64,000 nucleotides of DNA from an uncultured Eubacterium sp. Lineage in GTDB: Bacteria; Bacillota; Clostridia; Lachnospirales; Lachnospiraceae. The notes under the pieces were generated by a model, which saw only the letters and a list, made by a program, of their open reading frames with translations, searched no databases and had not been told where the DNA came from. A program made the position numbers and the translations under genes. The stretch is from the NCBI GenBank assembly GCA_910577295.1, contig CAJTLS010000008.1, positions 3,842-67,841 of the forward strand. The letters are read 5' to 3'. Position 1 is the stretch's first letter. Every line of letters starts with the position of its first letter. Of the stretch, positions 35,278 through 44,825 are shown piece after piece.

Positions 35278-35813
35278 TGGAAAAGTTTAAGTTTTTGAGT
35301 AAAAAGCTGGAGCACAGCGGACGAATTTTAGATTTTTACACGTATGATTTGGAAGTGCCAAATGGAAATATAGCACATTGGGATGTGTTAGAGCACAAAG
35401 GGGCGGCTGCGATAATTCCGGTAGATGAAGAGGGAAAGATAATTTTAGTCCGTCAATATCGTGGAGCAATCGATGATTTGTTGTTGGAGATTCCGGCGGG
35501 AGGCCGCGATAGCACGGAAGAAGATTTTGCCATTTGTGCGGCAAGAGAACTGGAGGAGGAAATCGGTTATCGCTCGGATACCATTTGTCATTTAGTCGAT
35601 TATCATTCTGCCGCCGCCTATACAAGTGAAAAAATCGCAATCTATTATACGGAGAGCCTGATTCCGTCCAAACAGAATCTCGATGAAAATGAATTTGTGC
35701 AGATAGAGCGCTATACGTTAGAAGAACTGGTGTCCATGATTGCCCATGGAGAGATTACGGATGGAAAGACAATTGCCGGCATAATGGCATATAAGGTTTT
35801 AAAAAATAAATAG
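35277..35813 (+). CDS. nudF: NUDIX hydrolase, ADP-ribose pyrophosphatase type
   Basis: 178 aa. Nudix box from GGRDSTEEDF to RELEEEIGY (~75-97), preceded by VRQYRGAIDDLLLEIPAGG, the signature of ADP-ribose pyrophosphatases, with the downstream acid/Pro region shortened. Cleaves ADP-ribose to AMP and ribose 5-phosphate. ATG shares bases with the aminotransferase stop (TGATG), so translation is coupled. In Bacillus subtilis nudF also lies close to spoIIM, as here. Confidence 0.88.
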   Translation: MEKFKFLSKKLEHSGRILDFYTYDLEVPNGNIAHWDVLEHKGAAAIIPVDEEGKIILVRQYRGAIDDLLLEIPAGGRDSTEEDFAICAARELEEEIGYRSDTICHLVDYHSAAAYTSEKIAIYYTESLIPSKQNLDENEFVQIERYTLEELVSMIAHGEITDGKTIAGIMAYKVLKNK

Positions 35814-35888
35814 CATGTTTTTCGTATTGTCCACATAGGATGGGAAATGGGATAGCGTTGTTTGGCTGTTCCAGAGAGGAGTGGGCAT

Positions 35889-36440
35889 ATGCGCAGACAT
35901 CGTCACAGCCAATTGGGAAATTCGGAATATCTACAAAAGATAATTCTGTTTTTTCTGATTGGTTTTTTTGTTGGTGCTGTTTTCTATTATTTTTTTCAAC
36001 ATTCATTTGAGGGGATACGCAAACAACTAGAAGATAATCTGGCGCTTTGGTCGCAGGAGGGGAAGGACGGCTCTTCGATGTTTGTAAAGAGTTTCTGGCA
36101 GCATGGGAAGTATTTGCTTTTGTTTGGCGTGTTCTCGCTCAGTGTCCTAAAAGGGGTATATCCCAAAGTATTTGTCTGTTATACCGGCTTGCGCAATGGT
36201 TTTTTACTTCTGTTTTTTCTCTATGCGAAAGGGGCGTTTGGTTTCGTTATCTATTTTGTCAGTCTGTTTCCGCAGGCGTTGCTGTTTGTGCCGTTATACC
36301 TTTCCCTGTTTCGGATAGTAAAGGAAAACAGGCAGGATAAACACAAGCTGACGCGATGGTTTGGTATCGTGTTTGTGTTTATCGCTGCCTGTCTGTTGGA
36401 AGTAAAAGTAAATCTTCCGCTGATGGAAGCGTTATTATAG
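35889..36440 (+). CDS. spoIIM: Stage II sporulation protein M
   Basis: 183 aa, four to five TM helices. Contains FVKSFWQHGKYLLLFG, GLRNGF and the hydrophobic FPQALLFVPLY segment typical of SpoIIM. With SpoIID and SpoIIP it forms the complex that remodels septal peptidoglycan during engulfment. ATG 35889 with GAGAGGAG 8 bases upstream; a start nine codons earlier has no site. Implies a spore-forming lineage. Its last 6 bases overlap the convergent aroF. Confidence 0.85.
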   Translation: MRRHRHSQLGNSEYLQKIILFFLIGFFVGAVFYYFFQHSFEGIRKQLEDNLALWSQEGKDGSSMFVKSFWQHGKYLLLFGVFSLSVLKGVYPKVFVCYTGLRNGFLLLFFLYAKGAFGFVIYFVSLFPQALLFVPLYLSLFRIVKENRQDKHKLTRWFGIVFVFIAACLLEVKVNLPLMEALL

Positions 36441-37463
36441 CTGATTAGCAATCTTATCAATGAGGCGTTCGGTTTCTTCCCAGCCAAGACACGGGTCGGT
36501 AATGGATTTACCGTATTCATGTTCATTTACTTTCTGGCAGCCGGAAAGAAGGTAGCTCTCGACCATGACGCCTTTGACTAAAGAAGAGATGGCCGGATTT
36601 ACCATGCGGCTGTGCAGCACTTCATCCACGATTCGCGGCTGTTCGTAATATTTTTTGCCGGAGTTGGAATGATTGGCGTCCACAATACAAGCCGGATTCT
36701 GTAATTCCAGAAGAGAGTATTTTTCGTGTAAGCGTTCCAAATCCTCGTAATGATAGTTCGGAATGGCTTGTCCATGTTTATTGACGGCGCCTCTCAAAAT
36801 CGTATGTGCCAGCGGATTGCCGTCCGTGCAGACTTCGTATCCACGGTAGAGGAATGTATGGCTGCTCTGCGCGGCAATACAGGAATTGAGCATAACAGAA
36901 AAGTCACCGCTTGTCGGATTTTTCATTCCGGCGGGAACATCCATTCCACTCACGGTCATACGGTGCTGTTGGTCTTCTACCGAGCGCGCGCCGACAGCTA
37001 CATAAGATAAAATATCGCTGATATACGGCCAATTTTCCGGATAAAGCATCTCATCGGCAGCGAAGAGTCCAGTCTCGGAAATAGAACGTAAATGCATCTT
37101 CCTCATGGCAATCAGGCCTTCCATGAAATCTTCTTCCTTTTCCGGGTCGGGCTGATGAACGATTCCTTTATATCCTTCTCCCGTAGTACGAGGCTTATTT
37201 GTATATATACGCGGGATGATTAGAATTTTTTCTTTTACCTTTTCCTGCATATCAGCAAGACGGGTAATATATTCACATACAGAATCTTCATGGTCGGCCG
37301 AACATGGTCCGATGATAAGAAGAAACTGCTCCGAATCTCCCGTAATAATATCTCTAATCTTGGCATCCCGTTCTTTTTTCTGTTCTTTTTGTTCCGCTGT
37401 TAGTGGATACAGCTCCTGTAACACTTCCGGGGAAATTATTTCTTTTTTGTAATGAATAGCCAT
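36435..37463 (-). CDS. aroF: 3-deoxy-7-phosphoheptulonate synthase (DAHP synthase), AroF/G/H type
   Basis: 342 aa. IIGPCSADHEDS (metal Cys and PEP loop), IPRIYTNKPRTT, GARSVEDQQHR, DANHSNSGKK, and VEGYL-like VESYL with GxSITDPCLGW at the end. First step of aromatic amino acid synthesis: phosphoenolpyruvate plus erythrose 4-phosphate. Type I-alpha, normally feedback inhibited by an aromatic amino acid; the class of inhibitor cannot be called. AAAAGGAGATATG lies before the start on the minus strand. Stands alone with no other aro genes nearby. Confidence 0.94.
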   Translation of the reverse strand: MAIHYKKEIISPEVLQELYPLTAEQKEQKKERDAKIRDIITGDSEQFLLIIGPCSADHEDSVCEYITRLADMQEKVKEKILIIPRIYTNKPRTTGEGYKGIVHQPDPEKEEDFMEGLIAMRKMHLRSISETGLFAADEMLYPENWPYISDILSYVAVGARSVEDQQHRMTVSGMDVPAGMKNPTSGDFSVMLNSCIAAQSSHTFLYRGYEVCTDGNPLAHTILRGAVNKHGQAIPNYHYEDLERLHEKYSLLELQNPACIVDANHSNSGKKYYEQPRIVDEVLHSRMVNPAISSLVKGVMVESYLLSGCQKVNEHEYGKSITDPCLGWEETERLIDKIANQL

Positions 37464-37496
37464 TTTTCATATCTCCTTTTTACGTCATACGTTGAT

Positions 37497-37525
37497 ATCT
37501 TACTCCTTTTTCCCATTGGTGTCAA
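37497..37525 (-). promoter_or_regulatory. Sigma-A promoter of aroF
   Basis: On the minus strand TTGACA (37520-37525), 17-base spacer, TAAGAT (37497-37502), about 25 bases from the likely start to the gene. Same box form as the thi operon promoter at 59912. Confidence 0.65.
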
Positions 37526-37546
37526 ATGTTCATAATTTCGTAACAA

Positions 37547-37575
37547 TTGCATTGTATAGTTAGATAGGTTATAAA
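37547..37575 (+). promoter_or_regulatory. Sigma-A promoter of the ABC transporter cluster
   Basis: TTGCAT (37547-37552), 17-base spacer, TATAAA (37570-37575), about 75 bases before the TTG start of the ATPase gene. Divergent from the aroF promoter with a 21-base gap. Confidence 0.6.
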
Positions 37576-37649
37576 TGCGTTATTAGGATTTCTTATGACG
37601 CTCTTGTTTTGTATAACTATTCTGATTACATATAAGGAGGGGTTCTGTT

Positions 37650-38651
37650 TTGATTAAGGTAGAACATTTGGTGAAACGTTACGGTAATCGTAATGTTGTT
37701 GACAATCTGAGTTTTACGGTGGAGAAAGGGCAGATTGTCGGCTTTTTGGGGCCAAACGGTGCCGGTAAGTCTACGACAATGAACATGATAACCGGTTATA
37801 TCTCTGCTACAGAGGGAAACATTGAAATTGACGGAATTGATATTTTTGAAGAACCGGAGAAAGCTAAAAAAAAGATTGGCTATCTGCCGGAGCAGCCGCC
37901 GGTATATCCAGATATGCTTGTCCGCGAATATCTCAGTTTTGTCTGTGATTTGAAAAAGGTGAAAAAGGAGAAGAAAGAGCAAACGATTTCCAAAGTAATG
38001 CGTAGGACAAAGACGAACGATGTAGCAGAACGCTTAATCAAAAACCTCTCGAAAGGATACCGACAGCGTGTTGGTCTGGCGGGCGCAATGATAGGCGACC
38101 CGGAGATTTTGATTTTGGATGAGCCGACCGTTGGGCTTGACCCGAAACAGATTTTGGAAATCAGGGATTTGATTCGTGATTTGAGTAAGAAACATACGAT
38201 ATTGTTAAGTTCTCATATTATGCAGGAAGTGAGCGCAGTCTGCAACCAGATTATTATAATCAACGAGGGAAAGATGATTGTTGCGGATACGCCGGATAAA
38301 ATAGCTACACATATTGAGCAGACGAATGAAATCAAGATGCTTGTTCGCGGAAACAGGGAACTGGTGAAAAGTACATTAGAGCAGTTGGAACGAGTGAAAG
38401 AGTTTTCTGTGAATAAGACGGAAGAGGAAAGCGAGTGCGAAGTTCTGGTTGTCTGTGACGCCGATATGGATTTAAGGGAGGATTTGTTTTTTGCTTTTGC
38501 CGATATTAAGTGTCCGATTTTGGAGATGAACAGCCGCGTGCCGAGTCTGGAAGAAGTATTTATTAAACTGACGGGAAATGGCAGCGGTCAGCGGGCAGAG
38601 AGAAAACGCAGAAAGAAAAAGGAGGAAGTAAAAAATGATAGCGGTTTATAA
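37650..38651 (+). CDS. ABC transporter ATPase (GldA-type exporter)
   Basis: 333 aa. Walker A GPNGAGKSTT, Q-loop, signature LSKGYRQRVGLAGAM, Walker B ILILDEPTVGLDP, and H-loop LSSHIMQE. The ~100-residue C-terminal extension ends in a Lys/Arg-rich tail. TTG start at 37650 is supported by AAGGAGGGG 7 bases upstream, and no in-frame ATG is near. Pairs with the permease at 38635 and two auxiliary proteins, the GldA/F/G arrangement also common in non-gliding Firmicutes. Cargo unknown. Confidence 0.88.
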   Translation: MIKVEHLVKRYGNRNVVDNLSFTVEKGQIVGFLGPNGAGKSTTMNMITGYISATEGNIEIDGIDIFEEPEKAKKKIGYLPEQPPVYPDMLVREYLSFVCDLKKVKKEKKEQTISKVMRRTKTNDVAERLIKNLSKGYRQRVGLAGAMIGDPEILILDEPTVGLDPKQILEIRDLIRDLSKKHTILLSSHIMQEVSAVCNQIIIINEGKMIVADTPDKIATHIEQTNEIKMLVRGNRELVKSTLEQLERVKEFSVNKTEEESECEVLVVCDADMDLREDLFFAFADIKCPILEMNSRVPSLEEVFIKLTGNGSGQRAERKRRKKKEEVKNDSGL

Positions 38652-39531
38652 AAAAGAATTACGTTCCTATTTTACAAATGCGATTGCATGGGTCTTTATG
38701 GCATTTTTTCTTGCTTTAGCGGGATTGTTCTTTTTCAGTTATAATTTGGCCGGCGGAAGTCTGGATTTTTCTGTTGTATACAGTGGGATTGAAATCTTTT
38801 TTGTTCTGTTGCTAATTCCGGTACTGACGATGAGAAGCATGGCGGAAGAGAAACACCAGAAGACAGACCAGTTACTCTATACGTCGCCGGTATCCATCGG
38901 TAAAATTGTGGCGGGTAAATATATGGCGTTAGTGAGTTTGTTTGCTATTGTCATGTTGTTTATTTCCATATATCCGATTATACTACAGAATCTGGCGAAT
39001 GCGTCCTCTGCGGACGGCGCGGCATACACGGTGAATTATGCGGTCTCCTATGGAAGTACACTCGGTTTCTTCCTGTTAGGGTGCGCCTATATCGCTATCG
39101 GGGTTTTTATCTCTTCCCTGACAGAGAGTCAGGTGATAGCGGCGGTTGCGATTGGCGTCTTAAATATTTTCACGATTATGATGTCCGGCATTGCCAATAT
39201 GCTGCCGTCCAACAAAGTGTTTATGCTCGCATTTTTTATCGTTTTGATTGCCGTTCTGGCCTTTTGCCTGAACTTGTGGATACACAATGTATGGGTTTCT
39301 GCTTTCGCGGGTATTCTGGCTGAAACCATACTTGTCGTATTATACATTTTCTTTTCGTCGAAATTTGACGGTCTTCTGTACAAGGTATTAAGCGCCATAT
39401 CCTTCACCGACCGATATACTAATTTTACCTATGGTATTTTGGATTTCAGCGCTTTATTCTATTATCTCAGTGTCTGCTTCCTTTTTCTTTTCTTAACGGT
39501 TCAGAGAATTAAGAAGCTGCGATACAACTAA
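38635..39531 (+). CDS. ABC-2 type permease (GldF-like)
   Basis: 298 aa, six TM helices in two groups. KKELRSYFTNAIAWVF at the N-terminus, LLIPVLTMRSMAEEKHQKTDQLLYTSPVS after TM2, the hallmark loop of the GldF/NosY-like subgroup. ATG 38635 overlaps the ATPase gene by 17 bases, with GGAGG upstream, so the two are coupled. Confidence 0.88.
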   Translation: MIAVYKKELRSYFTNAIAWVFMAFFLALAGLFFFSYNLAGGSLDFSVVYSGIEIFFVLLLIPVLTMRSMAEEKHQKTDQLLYTSPVSIGKIVAGKYMALVSLFAIVMLFISIYPIILQNLANASSADGAAYTVNYAVSYGSTLGFFLLGCAYIAIGVFISSLTESQVIAAVAIGVLNIFTIMMSGIANMLPSNKVFMLAFFIVLIAVLAFCLNLWIHNVWVSAFAGILAETILVVLYIFFSSKFDGLLYKVLSAISFTDRYTNFTYGILDFSALFYYLSVCFLFLFLTVQRIKKLRYN

Positions 39532-39555
39532 AAAAGGAAGAAAGGGAGAATTGTC

Positions 39556-41079
39556 ATGAAAAAAAATAGAATCAGAGCATCGTTTTCCAACCGCAAATTT
39601 AAGATGGGAAGCTTTCAGACGCTGATTATGATTCTTGTAGTCATTGTCGTTGTCGTTCTCAATATTGTTGTTACCCGTCTGGGATTTTCCAAAGATATGA
39701 ATGCAGATTACTTGTATTCCCTGTCAAATGATACGGTATCTTTTGTATCAAAGCTCAAGGATGACATTACCTTATATTATCTGGTAGAAGATGGAAATGA
39801 GGCGGTATCGGCGGCGAATACAAAAGTGATTAATATTGAAAATATCATTCATCTATATGATTCATTTGCACATATTACAGTGGAGAAGAAAAATCCGGTT
39901 CTCTATCCGAATTTTGCCAAAGACTATACGGATAAAGAGGTTTCCGATAATGACGTCATCGTTGTCAATAATACTACGAAAAAATCCGAGTATGTATCGT
40001 TTCAACAGGAAATGATTGAATACGGATACGATACGAGCGGAGGAAGTTACCAGCAGATACCGCAGACGCTCAAACTTGAGTCCGCGGTGACTTCGGCGAT
40101 ACAGAAAGTGACATTAAAAAACACATTGAAAGTGTATGTGTCGAACGACCACGGAGAACAGAAATTAACGGATGATTTTTATGATTTATTGTCGAAGAAC
40201 GGAATGGAATATGAGGATTTCGCTATTGCCAAAAACACGAAACTTCCAGAAGAGTGTGATTTGTTTATTATGAACAGTCCGTCCAGAGATTTGACAGAAA
40301 ACGAGTACCAATATATTACCAACTATTTAAAAGAGGGCGGGAAAGGCCTGTTCTTCCTCAATTATACGGTGGAGACACCATTCTATGATAAATTATTAAA
40401 AGATTACGGAATAGAGGCGAAGAAAGGCATGGTACTGGACCCAGAAGGATATTCTGTTTCCTATGGTTCCGGTATGTATATGCTGCTGACTCCGAAACTT
40501 GCAGAGGACAGCAGTCTGGCAACGGATGTCACAAAAGCGGATACTCTTGCATGGTATAGCCGCGGTCTGACTGCCGATAAGAAAGTACGGGGTACGCTGA
40601 AAGTAGAATCGGTGTTGGAAACATCCGATAAATCATATTGCAAAATGCCGGATGAGCTAAAAAAGGAGGAAGTCGAGAAGACGGATAAGGACGAGAGCGG
40701 GCCGTTCAGTGTTGCTATGATGGCAACGGATACCCATGCGCAGAACACAAAAGGCGAAGGGCATGCGACGAAGCTGTTCGTTGTCGGTTCGGTTGCCTTT
40801 ACCGGCGTTGTAGACTACGCTTCACAATCCATGGTCAGCATTATTGGCAACAACCAATACGCAAACCGCAGCATTTTAGTCAATGCCCTGACATGGTTAG
40901 TCGGGGATTCCGGAGAAGAGATTGCCGTGCTGAATATCCCGAATCGCTCGCTGACGGTAGACAGCGCCGTGATTGAACAGGGGGACATCCGTTTCTGGAC
41001 GGCCCTGCTGCTGGGGATTGTTCCGCTTTCGCTTCTGCTGATTGGCTTCTTGATTTGGAATCGCAGGAGGAAAAAATAA
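39556..41079 (+). CDS. ABC transporter auxiliary protein, GldG-like
   Basis: 507 aa. N-terminal TM (~20-40), a large extracytoplasmic part with the GldG/ABC_transp_aux core (KVYVSNDHGEQKL, CDLFIMNSPSRDLTENE, FLNYTVETPFYDKLL), and a C-terminal TM (~480-500) with a short basic tail. Likely a cell-surface partner of the GldF permease. RBS AAAGGGAG. Its TAA shares a base with the next ATG. Confidence 0.85.
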   Translation: MKKNRIRASFSNRKFKMGSFQTLIMILVVIVVVVLNIVVTRLGFSKDMNADYLYSLSNDTVSFVSKLKDDITLYYLVEDGNEAVSAANTKVINIENIIHLYDSFAHITVEKKNPVLYPNFAKDYTDKEVSDNDVIVVNNTTKKSEYVSFQQEMIEYGYDTSGGSYQQIPQTLKLESAVTSAIQKVTLKNTLKVYVSNDHGEQKLTDDFYDLLSKNGMEYEDFAIAKNTKLPEECDLFIMNSPSRDLTENEYQYITNYLKEGGKGLFFLNYTVETPFYDKLLKDYGIEAKKGMVLDPEGYSVSYGSGMYMLLTPKLAEDSSLATDVTKADTLAWYSRGLTADKKVRGTLKVESVLETSDKSYCKMPDELKKEEVEKTDKDESGPFSVAMMATDTHAQNTKGEGHATKLFVVGSVAFTGVVDYASQSMVSIIGNNQYANRSILVNALTWLVGDSGEEIAVLNIPNRSLTVDSAVIEQGDIRFWTALLLGIVPLSLLLIGFLIWNRRRKK

Positions 41080-42668
41080 TGACAAGCAGGAAAAAAAATA
41101 CGATTACTCTTATTATTTTGTCTGTCGTACTTCTTATCTGTCTCTTGCTGTATTTCTTAATGCCGGACAGAAAAAAAGAAGAGACGGGTGGAGATAAGGA
41201 TAACGATAACGGGCAGATTACAGTAGATACGATTGCCGCCGATACCATTGAGACGATATCCTTTGAAAAGGATGGGAAAACGGTATGGTCTTTGAAACGC
41301 AGTAAAGAGAATTGGAAAATGGCGGAAGATGATTCGATTCCGGTAAATGAAGAGAAAGTAAGTGCGATAACGGACGCCCTGAATCCCGTTACTGCGACGG
41401 AAAAAATGGAAACTATTTCCGGCGGACTGGAAAATTACGGTCTCAAGACGCCTGCCATGAAATTATCCGTTACGGCAAAGGACGGGCGGGAATATGTGTA
41501 TGAAATCGGCCTCAAAGTGCCAAAGGAAAATAAAGGTTACTATAGTAAATCGAATGCTGGTGATACGGTTTACTGCCTGAATGAAACATTGATTTCTTCG
41601 GTTGATGTTCCGAGGAACAGTATGATTCAGATGGCTTCCCTGCCGTCGATAGAAACGGATTATATGACGTATATTTGCGTGAATAACCGCAAAGGCAGTG
41701 ATTTTGAGGCCAAACGGGTTTCAGATAAAGAAAAAGTGGATTTTTATTCCAACTGGAATATTACAAAACCGTATGCCCGTCCTCTGGCAACAAGCGCATC
41801 AAATTGGAATACGACTCTCGGTTATTTTAATGCGCTGACGTATACGGAATTGGTCGAATACAAGGCAAATGATTTGAAGCCTTACGGATTGGATAATCCA
41901 TCTTCTGTTATTACGATAAAATATTATGAGGCGCAGGAGGGCTACACGCCGTCGGTAACTGCTACGCCGTCCACTGTCGTTACGGGAGATTCTTCTGCAG
42001 AGGCGGCATATGTTATTCCGAAAGATAAGCGGGAGTATAAGACGCTTGTTCTGTCCGTAGGCGATAAGACAGAAGACAGTTATTATGTGTGCGAGAATGG
42101 AAGTACGAATATATATAAGATGAACAGCGACGTCGTGGAAAATATGACAAAACTCGATGCATACGAGAGCATGGACCACTGTGTATATTCGGTTCTGGCG
42201 ACAAGTATTAAAGGATATGATGTGGCTTATGATAAGACATTGCTGCAGGTGACTCGGACACCAGTAAAAAATAACGAAGCGTCCAAACAGGAGACACCGG
42301 CGCCTTCGCAGGATAAAGGAACAGCGGCGGAAAATGCTACGGATAAAAGTCAAAAGAATATCTGGAAGCTGAATGGCAAAAAGATTTCCGATAAAGATGA
42401 AAATGATTTCCTGACGCCGTACTCGCAGGCTTATCTGCTCGAGTACACGGGGAAAGCAGAAGATGGGGAGCAGACGGTAAAAGATACTACACCGGTACTG
42501 AAGATGGTGTTCCATGAGGAAAACCGCGACGTGACAGTGAAGTTTCTTCCGTATGACGGAACCAATTTTTACCGCGTGGATAAAGATGGCATGGATTATT
42601 TCCTTGTCGATAAACTTCTTGTTGATGATGTAATTGAAAGATTCAGGGGAATTGAAAAGATGGGGTAA
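41079..42668 (+). CDS. DUF4340 membrane-anchored protein of the Gld-type transporter
   Basis: 529 aa. Single N-terminal TM (~10-28), then an extracytoplasmic region with the DUF4340 repeat (VWSLKRSKENWKM...LENYGLKTPAMKLSV). A low-complexity Ser/Thr/Glu stretch lies near residues 400-435. DUF4340 genes regularly follow GldG; the role is unknown. ATG 41079 in a TAATG overlap with AGGAGG 8 bases before. Ends ~90 bases before a terminator. Confidence 0.82.
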   Translation: MTSRKKNTITLIILSVVLLICLLLYFLMPDRKKEETGGDKDNDNGQITVDTIAADTIETISFEKDGKTVWSLKRSKENWKMAEDDSIPVNEEKVSAITDALNPVTATEKMETISGGLENYGLKTPAMKLSVTAKDGREYVYEIGLKVPKENKGYYSKSNAGDTVYCLNETLISSVDVPRNSMIQMASLPSIETDYMTYICVNNRKGSDFEAKRVSDKEKVDFYSNWNITKPYARPLATSASNWNTTLGYFNALTYTELVEYKANDLKPYGLDNPSSVITIKYYEAQEGYTPSVTATPSTVVTGDSSAEAAYVIPKDKREYKTLVLSVGDKTEDSYYVCENGSTNIYKMNSDVVENMTKLDAYESMDHCVYSVLATSIKGYDVAYDKTLLQVTRTPVKNNEASKQETPAPSQDKGTAAENATDKSQKNIWKLNGKKISDKDENDFLTPYSQAYLLEYTGKAEDGEQTVKDTTPVLKMVFHEENRDVTVKFLPYDGTNFYRVDKDGMDYFLVDKLLVDDVIERFRGIEKMG

Positions 42669-42681
42669 TTGTCTGAGCGAC

Positions 42682-42715
42682 GGGTATCACACTGTTTTTA
42701 TCCGGTATGATACCC
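42682..42715 (+). other. Inverted repeat in the 3' region after the DUF4340 gene
   Basis: GGGTATCA (42682-42689) pairs with TGATACCC (42708-42715), extended by CGACG/CCGT, with an 18-base loop and no T-run. It may stabilise the 3' end of the transcript. Confidence 0.35.
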
Positions 42716-42758
42716 TCCGTACAGATGAAAATGATTAGCCGTCTGACTGTTTTGTGAC

Positions 42759-42791
42759 AAAAAGCACTTGAAAATTTTTCGGGTGCTTTTT
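42759..42791 (+). terminator. Terminator of the ABC transporter cluster
   Basis: AAAAAGCAC (42759-42767) and GTGCTTTTT (42783-42791), about 15-base loop, with T5 at the 3' arm. A TATAAT box at 42831-42836 upstream of cysS lacks a clear -35 partner. Confidence 0.75.
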
Positions 42792-42898
42792 ATAATGATG
42801 TTGGGGTCAAAAGGCATTTTCCCTGTATATTATAATTAAGAAGACAGGGGTATAGTAAATACTTCCCTGCATTTCTAGGAGAGAGGTTAGGTAGACGG

Positions 42899-44314
42899 AT
42901 GGATATTAAGACGTATTTATACAATACATTGACAAAAAGGGTGGAGGAGTTTAAGCCGAATGAAGCGGGAAAGGTGGCGATGTATACATGTGGGCCTACG
43001 GTCTATCATTTCGCCCATATAGGAAACCTGCGCAGTTATATCATGGAAGATGTGCTCGAGAAATATTTTCGTTATGTTGGATACGATGTAACGCGGGTGA
43101 TGAATATTACGGATGTAGGACATCTTACGAGTGACGGCGACACTGGAGAAGATAAAATGCTCAAAGGGGCGAAGCGGGAAAACAAGACGGTTATGGATAT
43201 TGCCCGCTTTTATACAGAGGCATTTATGGCAGACTGTGAGAAGCTGCTGATTAAGCAGCCGGATATCGTTGAGCCGGCGACAAACTGTATTCCGGAATTT
43301 ATTCATATGATTGAGGTGCTGCTAGAAAAAGGTTATGCTTATGTGGCGGGTGAAAACGTATATTTCGACACATCAAAGCTCGACAATTATTATGTGCTTT
43401 CTTCTCAAAATGAAGAAGATTTACAAGTCGGAGTGCGTGAAGATGTAGAGGAAGATACGAATAAGAAAAATAAAACGGATTTTGTCTTATGGTTTACAAA
43501 GTCAAAATTTGATAATCAGGAGTTAAAATGGGACAGTCCGTGGGGCGTCGGATATCCGGGATGGCATATTGAATGTTCCTGTATCAGCATAAAGCATTTG
43601 GGAGAATATATGGATATCCATTGTGGCGGTGTTGACAATATTTTTCCGCACCATACAAACGAGATTGCCCAGAGCGAGGCATATATCGGTCATAAGTGGT
43701 GTAATTACTGGTTCCATGTAAATCACCTGAATACGACAAGTGGTAAGATGAGCAAATCAAAGGGAGAGTTTCTTACGGTTTCCCTTTTGGAGGAGAAAGG
43801 GTATAATCCCATGGTTTACCGTATGTTCTGTCTTCTTTCCCATTATCGCAAGCCGTTGGAGTTTTCATGGGACGCCTTGGATAATGTGGCGACCGCGTAT
43901 GACAAGTTGCTGCGGCGTATTGCCAACCTGTCAGAGGAGGGCGAAACCGATAAGGCGGCCTTTGACGAATACGAGAAAAAATTTGCTGAAGCTTTAGGAA
44001 ATGACATGAATACCAGTTCTGCCATTACCGTTTTATATGATATGTTGAAAGCAGATATGAACGATGGGACAAAGAGGGCTTTAGTGGCAAGATATGAAGA
44101 GGTACTTTCTCTCGAACTGACCGCTGCATGGGAGGAAAGGGAAGAATGTCTGGACGAAGAATTTGTCTCATATATCGAGCACAAAATTGAAGAGCGGGCA
44201 GAGGCTAAGAAAGCGAAAGACTTTGCAACTGCAGACGCCATCCGCGAGGAACTTGCGGAACAGGGAATCGTCCTGAAAGATTCCAGAGAGGGAACAACAT
44301 GGATGCCAGCCTGA
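42899..44314 (+). CDS. cysS: Cysteine--tRNA ligase
   Basis: 471 aa, class I. Zinc-ligand Cys at C31 (TCGPTVY), HIGH-type FAHIGN, GWHIECSCIS with further zinc ligands, and KMSKS at 283-287. C-terminal anticodon-binding part ends SREGTTWMPA. Charges tRNA-Cys using ATP. No T-box leader is seen in the 230 bases upstream. Followed 34 bases later by a small lipoprotein gene. Confidence 0.96.
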   Translation: MDIKTYLYNTLTKRVEEFKPNEAGKVAMYTCGPTVYHFAHIGNLRSYIMEDVLEKYFRYVGYDVTRVMNITDVGHLTSDGDTGEDKMLKGAKRENKTVMDIARFYTEAFMADCEKLLIKQPDIVEPATNCIPEFIHMIEVLLEKGYAYVAGENVYFDTSKLDNYYVLSSQNEEDLQVGVREDVEEDTNKKNKTDFVLWFTKSKFDNQELKWDSPWGVGYPGWHIECSCISIKHLGEYMDIHCGGVDNIFPHHTNEIAQSEAYIGHKWCNYWFHVNHLNTTSGKMSKSKGEFLTVSLLEEKGYNPMVYRMFCLLSHYRKPLEFSWDALDNVATAYDKLLRRIANLSEEGETDKAAFDEYEKKFAEALGNDMNTSSAITVLYDMLKADMNDGTKRALVARYEEVLSLELTAAWEEREECLDEEFVSYIEHKIEERAEAKKAKDFATADAIREELAEQGIVLKDSREGTTWMPA

Positions 44315-44348
44315 AACAGTATGCTGAAAATCCGGAATGGAGGTTACA

Positions 44349-44699
44349 ATGAAAGGATGGAAACAAATTTTTGTTTTGCTGCTTGTCTGTCTGAGTCTGG
44401 CCGGATGCCGTGCGGACGGTATTACGCAGGAAACGAAAAAGGCGGTCGTGGACAAGACAGAGGATGTCATGAAGCTGTATTCGGATGTTGAAAAAGTGAT
44501 TCAGGAAAACAGCATTGAAGTTGCCCAGAGTTTTAAAGATATGAAACAGCAGCTTGCCAAAATGCAAAAGAACGTGAAAGAAAAAATAGACGAAGCAGAA
44601 GAGGAAGATGGTAAGCAGGCGCTTGAGGAACTGGAGAAAATCCGCAATAATCTGAATGAAGCGAAGCGTAGCGTAGAAAAGCATATTGTCGTTCAATAA
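44349..44699 (+). CDS. Small coiled-coil lipoprotein
   Basis: 116 aa. Lipobox LSLAGC after a 20-residue signal sequence, so lipid-anchored outside the membrane. The mature part is entirely helical and charged (ETKKAV...EKIDEAEEEDGKQALEELEKI), a likely coiled coil. ATG 44349 with GGAGGT 5 bases upstream. No family recognised; possibly cotranscribed with cysS. Confidence 0.75.
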   Translation: MKGWKQIFVLLLVCLSLAGCRADGITQETKKAVVDKTEDVMKLYSDVEKVIQENSIEVAQSFKDMKQQLAKMQKNVKEKIDEAEEEDGKQALEELEKIRNNLNEAKRSVEKHIVVQ

Positions 44700-44723
44700 A
44701 GACATCACTTTTCAGAATATAAG

Positions 44724-44790
44724 AAAACCCATAAATTGCCTGAGCGGTATTGGCGAAGCCAATAGGAGCTGACGGTAATTTATGGGTTTT
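44724..44790. terminator. Long bidirectional terminator between convergent genes
   Basis: AAAACCCATAAATT (44724-44737) pairs with AATTTATGGGTTTT (44777-44790). Inside is a second hairpin TATTGGC/GCCAATA with a GAA loop. U-tracts on both strands serve the lipoprotein gene and the minus-strand aldolase gene. Confidence 0.75.
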
Positions 44791-44825
44791 ATTGGAAAGC
44801 GGCGTGAATTTCAACCGCCGCTTTG

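Noticed and set aside
42669..42898. T-box leader upstream of cysS
   Set aside because: No AGGGTGGNACCGCG-type antiterminator sequence; the only terminator belongs to the preceding cluster.
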